Notes: generated from the letters alone by a model not told the origin. 64,000 bases of DNA from Pseudomonas sp. B6002 (GCF_013385985.1 NZ_JACAOY010000007.1:184522-248521), one strand, 5' to 3'. Positions 32,680 to 42,934 are shown, numbered from the stretch's first letter. Translations and numbers: made by a program.

Positions 32680-34002
32680 ATGACTACCTCTACTGAACAC
32701 ACCGTCGACACCCCGGAAATCTACTCGCTGAAAAACGTGAACCGGGTGTTCGGCAAAGGCAAGGACGAGCTGCAAGTCCTCAGCGGCGTGGACCTGAGCC
32801 TGCACGAGGGCGAGATCGTCGGCATGCTTGGCCGTTCCGGCTCCGGCAAATCGACCTTGCTGCGCATCATCGCCGGCCTGATCCAGCCGTCGTCGGGCGA
32901 AGTCCGCTACCAGGGCGCCCCGCTCAACGGCCCGGCCGAAGGCGTGGCCATGGTGTTCCAGACCTTCGCCCTGTTCCCCTGGCTGACCGTGCTGGAAAAC
33001 GTGGAAGCCGGCCTGCAAGCCCTGCAGGTCGAGCGCAAGGAAACCCGCCGCCGCGCCCTGGCGGCCATCGACCTGATCGGCCTGGACGGCTTTGAAAACG
33101 CCTACCCGCGCGAGTTGTCAGGTGGTATGCGCCAGCGTGTGGGCTTTGCCCGGGGCTTGGTGGTCAACCCGACCTTGCTGCTGATGGACGAACCCTTCTC
33201 GGCCCTCGACGTGCTCACCGCCGAAACCCTGCGCACCGACCTGCTGGACCTGTGGAGCGGCAAGCAGCTGCCGATCAAGTCGATCCTGATCGTGACCCAC
33301 AACATCGAAGAAGCGGTGTTGATGTGCGACCGCATCCTGGTGCTGTCCTCCAACCCCGGCCGTGTGGTGGCCGAGATCAAGGTGCCGTTTGCCCACCCGC
33401 GCAACCGCCTCGACCCGACCTTCCGGCAGATGGTCGACGACATCTACGCACTGATGACCGACCGCCGCAGCGCCGATGCCAGCGCCGGCAAACCGGAACT
33501 GAAAATGGGCAGCCTGCTGCCGGAAGTGTCCACCAACCTGATGGCCGGCCTGATCGAAACCCTGGCCGCCGAGCCCTACAACGGCCATGCCGGTTTGCCC
33601 ACCGTGGCGGAACGCCGTCTGTTGGAAGTCGACGACCTGTTCCCGGTGGCGGAGATGCTGGAGCACCTGGGCTTCGCCGAACTCAAGGGCGCCGACATCA
33701 CCCTCACCGACGCCGGCAAGCTGTTCGCCGACTACGGCACCCAGGAACGCAAGACCCTGTTCGCCGAACATTTGATCCAGCACGTGCCATTAGCCGCGCG
33801 TATTCATCAGGTGTTGCTAGAGCGCAGCGGGCACCGTGCGCCACGGGTGCGTTTCGAGCAGGAACTGGAAGACTCGATGACCGAAGCCTTCGTGGAGAAA
33901 ACCCTGGAAAGCGTGGTGGCCTGGGGGCGGTATGCGGAGATCTTCTCCTATGACGACCATACCGAGACGTTCAGCCTGGAAGATGTTGAAGGCAGTATGT
34001 AA
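32680..34002 (+). CDS. ABC transporter ATPase with C-terminal AAA-associated domain
   Basis: The 440-residue protein has an ABC domain at 15 to about 260 with Walker A GRSGSGKST, signature LSGGMRQRVGFARG, and Walker B LLLMDEPFSALD. The sequence class is that of nitrate/sulfonate/bicarbonate importers (NrtD/SsuB). An additional domain of about 150 residues (about 285-435), with LVPEVSTNLMAGLIETLA-like opening and EDSMTEAFVEKTLESVVAWGRYAEIF, matches the AAA-associated domain seen in such ATPases. It may sense substrate or regulate transport. The ATG at 32680 is chosen over a GTG one codon upstream. It pairs with the fused permease. Confidence 0.85.
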   Translation: MTTSTEHTVDTPEIYSLKNVNRVFGKGKDELQVLSGVDLSLHEGEIVGMLGRSGSGKSTLLRIIAGLIQPSSGEVRYQGAPLNGPAEGVAMVFQTFALFPWLTVLENVEAGLQALQVERKETRRRALAAIDLIGLDGFENAYPRELSGGMRQRVGFARGLVVNPTLLLMDEPFSALDVLTAETLRTDLLDLWSGKQLPIKSILIVTHNIEEAVLMCDRILVLSSNPGRVVAEIKVPFAHPRNRLDPTFRQMVDDIYALMTDRRSADASAGKPELKMGSLLPEVSTNLMAGLIETLAAEPYNGHAGLPTVAERRLLEVDDLFPVAEMLEHLGFAELKGADITLTDAGKLFADYGTQERKTLFAEHLIQHVPLAARIHQVLLERSGHRAPRVRFEQELEDSMTEAFVEKTLESVVAWGRYAEIFSYDDHTETFSLEDVEGSM

Positions 34003-34027
34003 AAACCCTCGACCAACACCATCCCAA

Positions 34028-34099
34028 TGTGGGAGCTGGCTTGCCTGCGATAGCAATAGTGAATCCACTACCGCCATCGCAGGCAAGCCAGCTCCCACA
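34028..34099. repeat. REPIN
   Basis: tgtgggagctggcttgcctg and its inverted copy face each other about 30 bases apart, between the converging ATPase and prpD genes. Confidence 0.88.
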
Positions 34100-34133
34100 C
34101 AAGCCCAATTTCACAGTGGATCGGCGGTGTTTG

Positions 34134-35618
34134 TCAGATCACGAACAGGTCCATGAACCGGTTCACCGGCGTGGCCTCAAGCCGCGCCTGATCCTTGCAC
34201 AACGCAAAAATCTCCCCACTGCGCTGCGCGGTGAACCGCGTGGCCAGGTTGGCCTTGAACTTGTCTTCCAGCAACGGAATACCGTCCACCCGGCGACGGC
34301 GATGCCCGATCGGGTATTCCACCGCCACTTGCTCGGTGCTGGACCCGTCCTTGAAAAACACCTGCACCGCGTTGGCAATGGAGCGTTTGTCTGCCTCCAG
34401 GTACTCACGGCTGTAGCGCGGGTCTTCGACGATCACCATCTTGTCGCGCAGCTCATCGATGATCGGGTGCGCCGCGTGGAAATCATCTTCGTACTGCTCG
34501 GCCACCAGGTTGCCGAACGCCAGCGGCACCGCCGTCATGTATTGCAGGCAATGGTCGCGGTCAGCCGCGTTGGCCAACGGGCCTACCTTGGAAATGATGC
34601 GGATCGCCGACTCGTGGGTGGTGATCACGATGCATTCGATTTCATGCAAACGGTTTTTCACCAACGGATGCAATGTCACCGCCGCTTCGCAGGCCGTTTG
34701 CGCGTGGAACTCGGCCGGGAAGCTGATCTTGAACAGCACGTTTTCCATCACGTAGGTGCCGTAAGGCTGGGGCAGGCTGAACGCCCGCTTGCCCTCGGGC
34801 TTCAGCGCAAGGTCCTTGTTGGTGTGGCTGAACAGCACGTCGTAGAAGCCCCATTGCGGCGCGCTCAACACACCGGGAATGCCCATCTCGCCGCGCAGGG
34901 CGATATCCGCCAGGCGCACGCCACGGCTCGACGCGTCCCCCGCTGCCCAGGATTTGCGTGAGCCGGCATTCGGTGCATGACGGTACGTGCGCAACGCCTG
35001 CCCATCGACAAACGCGTGGGACAAGGCCGCCAGCAACTGCGCGCGGTTAGCGCCCATCAGCTTGGCGGTGACGGCGGTAGAGGCGACTTTCACCAGCAGC
35101 ACATGGTCGAGGCCAACACGGTTAAAGGAATTTTCCAGGGCAATCACACCCTGGATTTCGTGGGCCATGATCATCGCTTCCAGCACCGCGCGCACCGTCA
35201 GCGGGGCGTCGCCATTGGCCACGCGTTTTTGCGACAGATGATCCGCCACGGCGAGGATGCCGCCGAGGTTGTCCGAAGGGTGGCCCCATTCGGCAGCGAG
35301 CCAGGTGTCGTTGTAATCGAGCCAGCGCACGATACAGCCGATGTCCCACGCGGCCTTTACCGGGTCCAGGCGGAACGAGGTGCCCGGCACGCGAGCGCCG
35401 AACGGCACCACCGTGCCCTCGACGATCGGCCCCAGGTGCTTGGTGCACTCGGGGAAGCGCAGGGCCAGCAGGCCGCAACCGAGGGTGTCCATCAGGCAGT
35501 TGCGGGCGGTGTCCAGTGCCTCACGGGAATCGATCCGGTAGTTGAGGACGTAATCGGCAATGTCCTGCAGGACCTGGTCGTAGTCCGGGCGGTTGTTCTG
35601 GTCGACGTTGGCGCTCAT
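34134..35618 (-). CDS. prpD: 2-methylcitrate dehydratase PrpD
   Basis: The 494-residue protein belongs to the MmgE/PrpD family, with [21 protein letters not shown] at the start in part, then [20 protein letters not shown] and [20 protein letters not shown]. It dehydrates 2-methylcitrate to 2-methyl-cis-aconitate in propionate breakdown. It is the last gene of the operon, after a 190-base gap holding a REPIN. Because AcnD/PrpF upstream can do the same step by another route, its role here may be partly redundant. Confidence 0.94.
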   Translation of the reverse strand: MSANVDQNNRPDYDQVLQDIADYVLNYRIDSREALDTARNCLMDTLGCGLLALRFPECTKHLGPIVEGTVVPFGARVPGTSFRLDPVKAAWDIGCIVRWLDYNDTWLAAEWGHPSDNLGGILAVADHLSQKRVANGDAPLTVRAVLEAMIMAHEIQGVIALENSFNRVGLDHVLLVKVASTAVTAKLMGANRAQLLAALSHAFVDGQALRTYRHAPNAGSRKSWAAGDASSRGVRLADIALRGEMGIPGVLSAPQWGFYDVLFSHTNKDLALKPEGKRAFSLPQPYGTYVMENVLFKISFPAEFHAQTACEAAVTLHPLVKNRLHEIECIVITTHESAIRIISKVGPLANAADRDHCLQYMTAVPLAFGNLVAEQYEDDFHAAHPIIDELRDKMVIVEDPRYSREYLEADKRSIANAVQVFFKDGSSTEQVAVEYPIGHRRRRVDGIPLLEDKFKANLATRFTAQRSGEIFALCKDQARLEATPVNRFMDLFVI

Positions 35619-35703
35619 GGCAGTACTCCAAGAAAGTTAGGGGTTGTTCCATCCTCAGGGTCAGGGTTGATGTTCCAGGGTGGGTCTGATTGCCCACCTT
35701 ATG

Positions 35704-35787
35704 TGTAGGAGCCGGCTTGCCGGCGATGAGGCCCTTTAGGCATGCGCCCCCTTCAAGGCCGCCATCGCCGGCAAGCCGGCTCCTACA
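35704..35787. repeat. REPIN, ggag-ccgg type
   Basis: tgtaggagccggcttgccgg and its inverted copy lie about 40 bases apart between prpF and prpD. This is a different REP family from the gtgggagctgg type. Confidence 0.88.
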
Positions 35788-35808
35788 GGTTTGGATCGGT
35801 GTAACGCA

Positions 35809-36999
35809 TTAGAAGGCGTCGCCGGGCACGCGCACGAAGCCTTCCATCAGCACGCGGGCACTGCGGCTCATGATGGCTTTCTTCACCACCCATTCACCGT
35901 CGACCTGGCTGGCTTCGGCGCCGACGCGCAACGTGCCGGACGGGTGCCCGAAGCGCACCGCGTTGCGCTCCACGCCACCGGCCGCCAGGTTGACCAAGGT
36001 GCCGGAAATCGCCGCCGCCGTGCCAATCGCCACGGCCGCCGTGCCCATCATGGCGTGGTGCAACTTGCCCATGGACAACGCGCGTACCAGCAGGTCGACA
36101 TCCCCCGCCTTGATCGCTTTACCGCTGGACGCCACGTAATCCAAAGGCTTAGCCACAAACGCCACCTTCGGCGTGTGCTGGCGCTGGGCCGCTTCGTCCA
36201 GGTGCTGGATCAAGCCCATGCGCAACGCGCCGTAGGCCCGCACGGTTTCGAACATCGCCAGGGCCTTGGGATCGCTGTTGATCGCGCCCTGCAGCTCGGT
36301 GCCGGTGTAGCCAAGGTCTTCGGCGTTGATGAAGATGGTCGGGATGCCGGCGTTGATGAGCGTGGCCTTGAAGGTGCCCACACCGGGTACTTCGAGGTCG
36401 TCCACCAGGTTGCCGGTGGGGAACATCGAGCCACCGCCGCCCTCTTCTTCCGCTGCCGGGTCCATGAACTCCAGCTGCACTTCGGCGGCCGGAAAGGTCA
36501 CGCCGTCCAGTTCGAAGTCGCCGGTTTCCTGCACCGCGCCCTCAGTGATCGGCACGTGGGCGATGATGGTCTTGCCGATATTGGCCTGCCACACGCGCAC
36601 CACGGCCACGCCGTTGTGGGGCACGCGAGCAGGGTCGACCAGACCGGCGCTGATGGCGAACGAACCGACCGCCGCCGACAGGTTGCCGCAGTTGCCGCTC
36701 CAGTCCACGAAGGGCTTGTCGATGGAGACCTGCCCGAACAGGTAATCCACGTCGTGGTCGGCGCGGGTGCTCTTGGCCAGGATCACCGTCTTGCTGGTGC
36801 TCGAGGTGGCGCCGCCCATGCCGTCGATCTGCTTGTCGTAGGGGTCGGGGCTGCCGATCACCCGCAACAGCAAGGCGTCACGGGCAGCCCCCGGCACCTG
36901 CGCCGACGGCGGCAGGTCCGTGAGGCTGAAGAACACGCCCTTGCTGGTGCCGCCACGCATGTAGGTGGCGGGGATCTTGATTTGCGCTACGTGTGCCAT
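35809..36999 (-). CDS. prpF: PrpF, AcnD-accessory isomerase
   Basis: The 396-residue protein starts MAHVAQIKIPATYMRGGTSK and has the family segments GMGGATSSTSKTVI, DWSGNCGNLSAAVG (with a conserved cysteine) and the mirror-image second half. It has the diaminopimelate-epimerase-like fold. PrpF is needed with AcnD and isomerises 2-methyl-aconitate. It starts nine bases downstream of acnD. Confidence 0.94.
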   Translation of the reverse strand: MAHVAQIKIPATYMRGGTSKGVFFSLTDLPPSAQVPGAARDALLLRVIGSPDPYDKQIDGMGGATSSTSKTVILAKSTRADHDVDYLFGQVSIDKPFVDWSGNCGNLSAAVGSFAISAGLVDPARVPHNGVAVVRVWQANIGKTIIAHVPITEGAVQETGDFELDGVTFPAAEVQLEFMDPAAEEEGGGGSMFPTGNLVDDLEVPGVGTFKATLINAGIPTIFINAEDLGYTGTELQGAINSDPKALAMFETVRAYGALRMGLIQHLDEAAQRQHTPKVAFVAKPLDYVASSGKAIKAGDVDLLVRALSMGKLHHAMMGTAAVAIGTAAAISGTLVNLAAGGVERNAVRFGHPSGTLRVGAEASQVDGEWVVKKAIMSRSARVLMEGFVRVPGDAF

Positions 37000-37008
37000 G
37001 GTGTCCTC

Positions 37009-39603
37009 TCAGGCTGTTGCCGCCGATTCCAGGAAGTCCTGGGCAAAACGTTGCAACACGCCGCCCGCCTCGTAGATCGACACTTCTTCAGCGGTGTCCA
37101 GGCGGCAGGTCACCGGCACTTCGACACGTTCGCCATTCTTGCGGTTGATCACCAGGGTCAGCTGCGCACGCGGGGTACGCGCGCCGACCACGTCATAGGT
37201 TTCGCTGCCGTCGATCTTCAAGGTGTGGCGGTCGGTGCCCGGCAGGAACTCCAGCGGCAACACGCCCATGCCCACCAGGTTGGTGCGGTGGATGCGCTCG
37301 AAACCTTCGGCGGCAATCGCTTCCACACCGGCCAGGCGCACGCCCTTGGCCGCCCAGTCGCGGGACGAACCCTGGCCGTAGTCGGCGCCGGCAATGATGA
37401 TCAGCGGCTGCTTGCGCTCCATGTAGGTTTCGATGGCTTCCCACATCCGCGTCACCTGGCCCTCAGGCTCGATACGCGCCAGGGAGCCCTGCTTGACCTT
37501 GCCGTTTTCCTGCACCATTTCGTTGAACAGTTTCGGGTTGGCAAAGGTGGCGCGCTGCGCGGTCAGGTGATCGCCACGGTGGGTGGCGTAGGAGTTGAAG
37601 TCGACTTCCGGCAGGCCCATTTTCGCCAGGTATTCGCCGGCAGCGCTGTCGAGCATGATCGCGTTGGACGGCGACAGGTGATCCGTGGTGATGTTGTCCG
37701 GCAGCACCGCCAGCGGGCGCATGCCCTTGAGCGGTCGCGCACCGGCCAGTGCGCCTTCCCAGTACGGCGGGCGACGGATATAGGTGCTTTGCGGGCGCCA
37801 GTCATACAGCGGCGCGACTTTGGGGCCGGTGTCTTCGTGGATGGCAAACATCGGGATGTAGACCTTGCGGAATTGCTCCGGCTTGACCGACGCCTTGACC
37901 ACCGCGTCGATTTCTTCGTCGCTCGGCCAGATGTCCTGCAGGCGGATTTCCTTGCCGTTGGCGTCCAGGCCCAGCACGTCTTTTTCGATGTCGAAACGGA
38001 TGGTGCCGGCAATCGCGTAGGCCACTACCAGCGGCGGTGACGCCAGGAAGGCCTGCTTGGCATACGGGTGGATACGCCCGTCGAAGTTGCGGTTGCCGGA
38101 CAGCACGGCGGTGGCGTACAGGTCGCGGTCGATGATCTCCTGCTGGATCACCGGGTCCAGCGCGCCAGACATCCCATTACAGGTGGTGCAGGCAAACGCC
38201 ACCACGCCGAAGCCGAGTTTTTCCAGCTCGTGGCCCAGGCCGGCTTCTTCGAGGTACATGGCCACGGTTTTCGAACCCGGGGCCAGGGACGATTTGACCC
38301 ACGGCTTGCGGGTCAAACCGAGCTTGTTGGCATTGCGCGCCAACAGGCCTGCGGCGATCACGTTGCGCGGGTTGCTGGTGTTGGTGCAACTGGTGATGGC
38401 CGCGATGATCACCGCGCCGTCAGGCATCTGGCCGGGCACTTCGTCCCACTGGCCGCTGATGCCTTTGGACGCCAGGTCACTGGTGGCGACGCGGGCGTGC
38501 GGGTTGCTCGGGCCGGCCATGTTGCGCACGACGCTGGACAGGTCGAAGGTGAGGCCGCGTTCGTATCGCGCACCTTTGAGGTCATCGGCCCACAGGCCGG
38601 TGTGGCGGGCGTATTGCTCGACCAGGGTGACTTGTTCGTCTTCGCGGCCGGTGAGTTTCAGGTAGGCGATGGTTTGCTGATCGATGTAGAACATCGCCGC
38701 CGTGGCGCCGTATTCCGGGGCCATGTTGGAGATGGTTGCACGGTCGCCCAAGGTGAGCGCCGAGGCGCCTTCACCGAAGAATTCCAGCCAGGCGCCAACC
38801 ACTTTCTGTTTGCGCAGGAACTCGGTCAGCGCCAGCACCATGTCGGTGGCGGTGATGCCCGGCAACAGCTTGCCGGTGAGTTCCACGCCAACGCTTTCTG
38901 GCAGGCGCATCCATGAGGCGCGGCCGAGCATCACGCTCTCGGCTTCCAGGCCTCCGACACCAATGGCGATCACGCCCAGCGCATCGACGTGCGGGGTATG
39001 GCTGTCGGTGCCGACACAGGTGTCAGGGAAGGCCACACCGTCACGCACCTGGATCACCGGCGACATTTTCTCCAGGTTGATCTGGTGCATGATGCCGTTG
39101 CCCGGCGGGATCACGTCGACGTTTTTGAAGGCCTTTTTGGTCCACTCGATAAAGTGAAAACGGTCTTCGTTGCGGCGGTCTTCGATGGCGCGGTTTTTCT
39201 CGAACGCGTCCGGGTCGAAACCACCGGCTTCGACGGCCAGGGAGTGGTCGACGATCAGCTGAGTCGGCACCACCGGGTTGACCTGCGCCGGGTCACCGCC
39301 TTGCTGGGCGATCGCATCACGCAGGCCGGCAAGGTCGACCAGGGCGGTCTGGCCGAGGATGTCGTGGCACACCACGCGCGCCGGGAACCAGGGGAAGTCG
39401 AGGTCGCGCTTGCGCTCGATCAGTTGGCTCAGGGACGCGTTGAGGGTGGCCGGGTCGCAGCGACGCACCAGGTTTTCGGCGAGTACGCGGGAGGTGTAGG
39501 GCAAGGTGGCGTAGGCGCCGGGGGTGATGGCCTCGACCGCCGCACGGGCGTCGAAGAAATCCAGGCGGCTGCCGGGGAGCGGTTTGCGAAATTCAGTGTT
39601 CAT
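37009..39603 (-). CDS. acnD: AcnD, Fe/S-dependent 2-methylcitrate dehydratase
   Basis: The 864-residue protein is an aconitase-family enzyme. Cluster cysteines are visible in VIIAAITSCTNTSNP and in ACTTCNGMSGALD. The swivel domain contains GADYGQGSSRDWAAKG and the GVLPLEFLPG segment. Position between prpC and prpF identifies it as AcnD rather than a housekeeping aconitase. It dehydrates 2-methylcitrate, with PrpF required for the pathway isomer. Translation starts at the ATG at 39603. Confidence 0.95.
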   Translation of the reverse strand: MNTEFRKPLPGSRLDFFDARAAVEAITPGAYATLPYTSRVLAENLVRRCDPATLNASLSQLIERKRDLDFPWFPARVVCHDILGQTALVDLAGLRDAIAQQGGDPAQVNPVVPTQLIVDHSLAVEAGGFDPDAFEKNRAIEDRRNEDRFHFIEWTKKAFKNVDVIPPGNGIMHQINLEKMSPVIQVRDGVAFPDTCVGTDSHTPHVDALGVIAIGVGGLEAESVMLGRASWMRLPESVGVELTGKLLPGITATDMVLALTEFLRKQKVVGAWLEFFGEGASALTLGDRATISNMAPEYGATAAMFYIDQQTIAYLKLTGREDEQVTLVEQYARHTGLWADDLKGARYERGLTFDLSSVVRNMAGPSNPHARVATSDLASKGISGQWDEVPGQMPDGAVIIAAITSCTNTSNPRNVIAAGLLARNANKLGLTRKPWVKSSLAPGSKTVAMYLEEAGLGHELEKLGFGVVAFACTTCNGMSGALDPVIQQEIIDRDLYATAVLSGNRNFDGRIHPYAKQAFLASPPLVVAYAIAGTIRFDIEKDVLGLDANGKEIRLQDIWPSDEEIDAVVKASVKPEQFRKVYIPMFAIHEDTGPKVAPLYDWRPQSTYIRRPPYWEGALAGARPLKGMRPLAVLPDNITTDHLSPSNAIMLDSAAGEYLAKMGLPEVDFNSYATHRGDHLTAQRATFANPKLFNEMVQENGKVKQGSLARIEPEGQVTRMWEAIETYMERKQPLIIIAGADYGQGSSRDWAAKGVRLAGVEAIAAEGFERIHRTNLVGMGVLPLEFLPGTDRHTLKIDGSETYDVVGARTPRAQLTLVINRKNGERVEVPVTCRLDTAEEVSIYEAGGVLQRFAQDFLESAATA

Positions 39604-39661
39604 CGTCAGGACTCGGTCACGGTAGTTACAAAAGGAGAACTGTCGACACTGGCTTTGCTTT

Positions 39662-39750
39662 CTGTGGGAGCTGGCTTGCCTGCGATGGCATCACTGCGGT
39701 GTGACAGGTACACCGAGTTGATCCCATCGCAGGCAAGCCAGCTCCCACAG
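39662..39750. repeat. REPIN
   Basis: ctgtgggagctggcttgcct and its inverted copy flank a central stretch of about 45 bases between prpC and acnD, inside the operon. Confidence 0.88.
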
Positions 39751-39786
39751 AAAAGCACATTTGCCCGTGTGCTCAGCTCATCCCAC

Positions 39787-40914
39787 TCAGCGACGTTCGA
39801 TTGGCACGAACTTGCGCTGTTCTACGCCGGTGTATTCGGCGCTTGGACGGATGATGCGGTTGTTGGCGCGCTGCTCGAACACGTGCGCGGCCCAGCCAGT
39901 CAGGCGCGAGCACACGAAGATCGGCGTGAACAGCTTGGTCGGGATGCCCATGAAGTGGTACGCCGAGGCGTGGTAGAAGTCGGCGTTGGGGAACAGCTTC
40001 TTCTGCTCCCACATGGTCTTGTCGATGGCTTCGGAGACCGGGAACAGCACCTTGTCACCCACTTCGTCGGCGAGCTTTTTCGACCAGCCCTTGATCACTT
40101 CATTGCGCGGGTCGCTGTCTTTGTAGATCGCGTGGCCAAAACCCATAATCTTGTCTTTGCGCGCCAGCATGCCGAGGGTGCCTTCGACGGCTTCTTCAGC
40201 CGAACCGAAACGCTCGATCATCTCCATTGCCGCTTCGTTGGCACCGCCGTGCAGCGGGCCACGCAGGGAGCCGATGGCGGCGGTCACGCAGGAATACAGG
40301 TCGGACAGGGTCGACGCACACACCCGGGCGGTGAAGGTGGAAGCGTTGAATTCGTGCTCGGCGTAGAGGATCAGCGAGACGTTCATCACTTTCACGTGCA
40401 GTTCGCTTGGTTTCTTGCCGTGCAGCAGGTGCAGGAAATGGCCGCCAATGCTGGGCTCGTCGGTCACGCAGTCGATGCGCTTGCCGTCGTGGCTGAAGCG
40501 GTACCAGTAGCACATGATTGCCGGGAAAGCAGCGAGCAGACGGTCGGTCACATCGCGCTGCACGCTGAAGTCTTTCTCGGGCTCGATATTGCCCAGGAAC
40601 GAGCAACCGGTGCGCATCACGTCCATCGGGTGGGCGTCGGCAGGAATGCGTTCCAGCACTTCCTTCAGCGCTTGGGGCAGGTCGCGCAGTTTGCTCAGCT
40701 TGGCGCTGTAGGCGGCCAGTTCGGCCTGGGTCGGCAGTTCGCCGTACAAGAGCAGGTAGGCGACTTCTTCAAATTGCGCATCGGCGGCCAGTTCGCGCAC
40801 GTCGTAGCCGCGATAGGTCAAGCCGGCACCGGCCTGGCCCACGGTGGACAGTGCGGTCTGCCCGGCGACCTGGCCACGCAGGCCGGCGCCACTCAGTACT
40901 TTTGCTTCAGCCAT
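39787..40914 (-). CDS. prpC: 2-methylcitrate synthase PrpC
   Basis: The 375-residue citrate-synthase-family enzyme condenses propionyl-CoA with oxaloacetate. It shows GLTYRGYDVRELA, HEFNASTFTARV, GPLHGGANEAAMEM (catalytic His) and MGFGHAIYKDSDPRN. The last aspartate/arginine set and the RLTGWAAHVFEQ segment complete the active site. It lies between prpB and acnD, separated from each by a REPIN. Confidence 0.95.
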   Translation of the reverse strand: MAEAKVLSGAGLRGQVAGQTALSTVGQAGAGLTYRGYDVRELAADAQFEEVAYLLLYGELPTQAELAAYSAKLSKLRDLPQALKEVLERIPADAHPMDVMRTGCSFLGNIEPEKDFSVQRDVTDRLLAAFPAIMCYWYRFSHDGKRIDCVTDEPSIGGHFLHLLHGKKPSELHVKVMNVSLILYAEHEFNASTFTARVCASTLSDLYSCVTAAIGSLRGPLHGGANEAAMEMIERFGSAEEAVEGTLGMLARKDKIMGFGHAIYKDSDPRNEVIKGWSKKLADEVGDKVLFPVSEAIDKTMWEQKKLFPNADFYHASAYHFMGIPTKLFTPIFVCSRLTGWAAHVFEQRANNRIIRPSAEYTGVEQRKFVPIERR

Positions 40915-40964
40915 GTCTGTTCTCCAATCTTGTATTTATAAGGAGGCCTTCGGTAATCGCGGCC

Positions 40965-41049
40965 CTGTAGGAGCCGGCTTGCCGGCGATTGGCCCTTGAA
41001 GGCTGCGCCCATTTCGAGGGCGCCATCGCCGGCAAGCCGGCTCCTACAG
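40965..41049. repeat. REPIN, ggag-ccgg type
   Basis: ctgtaggagccggcttgccg and its inverted copy are about 40 bases apart between prpB and prpC. Confidence 0.88.
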
Positions 41050-41064
41050 TTATGGGTAAGGCGT

Positions 41065-41958
41065 TTATTTCTTGGCGGCAAACAACGCGTCGAGCTTTTG
41101 CTCGAAGGTGTGGTAGTCGATGCGATCGTAAAGCTCCATGCGGGTCTGCATGGTGTCGATCACGTTCTGTTGGGTGCCATCGCGACGGATCGCGGTGTAG
41201 ACATTCTCGGCCGCCTTGTTCATGGCGCGGAAGGCCGAGAGCGGGTACAGCACGATGGAAACATCGGCAGATTTCAACTGTTCGGTGGTGTACAGCGGCG
41301 TCGCGCCGAACTCGGTGATGTTGGCCAGGATCGGTGCTTTCACACGGGAGGCGAACAGCTTGTACATCTCCAGTTCAGTGATGGCTTCCGGGAACACCAT
41401 GTCGGCGCCGGCCTCAATGCAGGCGGCGGCACGTTCCAGGGCCGATTCCAAACCTTCCACGGCCAGGGCGTCGGTGCGCGCCATGATCACGAAGCTGTCG
41501 TCGGTGCGCGCATCCACGGCGGCCTTGATGCGGTCGACCATTTCCTGCTGGGACACGATTTCTTTATTCGGGCGATGGCCGCAACGCTTGGCGCCCACCT
41601 GGTCTTCGATATGGATGGCGGCTGCGCCGAACTTGATCATCGACTTGACGGTGCGCGCCACGTTGAAGGCCGAGGAGCCGAAACCGGTGTCCACGTCCAC
41701 CAGCAGCGGCAGGTCGCACACATCGGTGATGCGGCGCACGTCGGTCAGCACATCATCCAGGCCGGTGATGCCCAGGTCCGGCACCCCGAGGGAACCCGCC
41801 GCCACCCCGCCACCCGACAGGTAGATCGCCTTGAACCCGGCACGCTTGGCCAGCAGCGCATGGTTGGCGTTGATCGCGCCGACCACCTGCAAAGGGTGCT
41901 CGCTGGCGACCGCATCACGGAAACGCTGGCCGGGTGTGCTTTTATTGTAGGAACTCAT
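41065..41958 (-). CDS. prpB: 2-methylisocitrate lyase PrpB
   Basis: The 297-residue enzyme cleaves 2-methylisocitrate to pyruvate and succinate. The isocitrate-lyase-family catalytic loop is present as [11 protein letters not shown], with LVDVDTGFG and IHIEDQVG binding magnesium and substrate. Its ATG overlaps the TGA of the regulator gene by the ATGA arrangement, so it is translated right after prpR. Confidence 0.96.
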   Translation of the reverse strand: MSSYNKSTPGQRFRDAVASEHPLQVVGAINANHALLAKRAGFKAIYLSGGGVAAGSLGVPDLGITGLDDVLTDVRRITDVCDLPLLVDVDTGFGSSAFNVARTVKSMIKFGAAAIHIEDQVGAKRCGHRPNKEIVSQQEMVDRIKAAVDARTDDSFVIMARTDALAVEGLESALERAAACIEAGADMVFPEAITELEMYKLFASRVKAPILANITEFGATPLYTTEQLKSADVSIVLYPLSAFRAMNKAAENVYTAIRRDGTQQNVIDTMQTRMELYDRIDYHTFEQKLDALFAAKK

Positions 41959-42665
41959 GACTCACCTCTTTCAGGGGCGCCGCCGGGGAAATGACGGGCA
42001 ATGTTGCGTTTGGACGCGCCGATATGACGGCGCATCAGCAGTTCGGCCAGTTCACCGTCGCGATCGGCGATCGCGTCCAGTATGCGGTGGTGCTCGGCAA
42101 AGGCCTGGCGTGGACGATTGGGGGTGGCGGAGAACTGGATGCGGTACATGCGCACCAACTGGTACAGCTCGCCGCAGAGCATTTGGGTGAGGGTACGGTT
42201 ACCTGCGCCCTGGATGATCCGGTAATGAAAGTCGAAGTCGCCTTCCTGCTGGTAGTAACCGAGGCCGGCCTGGAACGCCTCGTCGCGCTCATGGGTGTGC
42301 AACACCTGGCGCAATTCTTCGATTTCGGCGTCGGTCATGCGCTCGGCGGCCAGGCGGCAGGCCATGCCTTCGAGGGATTCGCGGATTTCGTAGAGTTCGA
42401 TCAGCTCGGCATGGCTGAGCGACACCACCCGCGCGCCAACATGGGGGACGCGTACCAGCAGGCGCTGGCCTTCCAGGCGGTGGATCGCCTCGCGCAGCGG
42501 GCCACGGCTGATGCCGTAAGTACGCGCTAACTCCGGCTCGGAGATCTTGCTGCCGGGGGCGATCTCTCCCTTGACGATGGCGGCCTGGATACGGCGGAAG
42601 ACGTTCTCGGACATGGTCTGGGATTCGTCCGTCGTCGCCACCAAGGCTTCCGATTGATCCAGCAT
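41955..42665 (-). CDS. prpR: GntR/FCD-family regulator of the 2-methylcitrate operon
   Basis: The 236-residue protein has an N-terminal winged helix ([20 protein letters not shown] in part, [18 protein letters not shown]) and a C-terminal FCD ligand-binding domain ([20 protein letters not shown], histidines in FDFHYRII and HHRILDAI that can hold a metal). It is a FadR-class protein, unlike the sigma-54 activator called PrpR in enterics; the symbol is used in the Pseudomonas sense. The ATG at 42665 is chosen because an operator copy overlaps the sequence just upstream. It is the first gene of the operon and probably autoregulates. Confidence 0.85.
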   Translation of the reverse strand: MLDQSEALVATTDESQTMSENVFRRIQAAIVKGEIAPGSKISEPELARTYGISRGPLREAIHRLEGQRLLVRVPHVGARVVSLSHAELIELYEIRESLEGMACRLAAERMTDAEIEELRQVLHTHERDEAFQAGLGYYQQEGDFDFHYRIIQGAGNRTLTQMLCGELYQLVRMYRIQFSATPNRPRQAFAEHHRILDAIADRDGELAELLMRRHIGASKRNIARHFPGGAPERGES

Positions 42666-42677
42666 ATTGTCGACACC
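42666..42677. promoter_or_regulatory. GntR operator copy, imperfect
   Basis: ATTGTCGACACC matches the perfect palindrome 62 bases upstream at ten of twelve positions. It touches the prpR start codon, a position suited to autorepression. Confidence 0.55.
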
Positions 42678-42738
42678 TTCAAAAGCAATTCCGCAAAAAC
42701 TAGCCAATAAGCGGTTGCGAGTCAAAGAATAAATCCAC

Positions 42739-42750
42739 ATTGTCGACAAT
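42739..42750. promoter_or_regulatory. GntR operator, perfect palindrome ATTGTCGACAAT
   Basis: The twelve-base palindrome has the ...TNGTNNACNA... form expected of FadR-class GntR proteins. It lies about 75 bases upstream of prpR in the region shared with the divergent protease gene. Confidence 0.7.
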
Positions 42751-42934
42751 CGTCTAATAACCCCTGCTGCACTTTATCGGGGCATGGCCGCCTGCCAGCG
42801 CTGGCGCCAAAAAAGCATCATGTTAGAATGCGGCCGCTTTTGCCTGACATCACTGGATGAAACGGCGCACAAGAGATTGCGCAGCAATGCCAGTCGCCAT
42901 GAATTGAACATTGCACTGCACTGCCTCAGGATTT

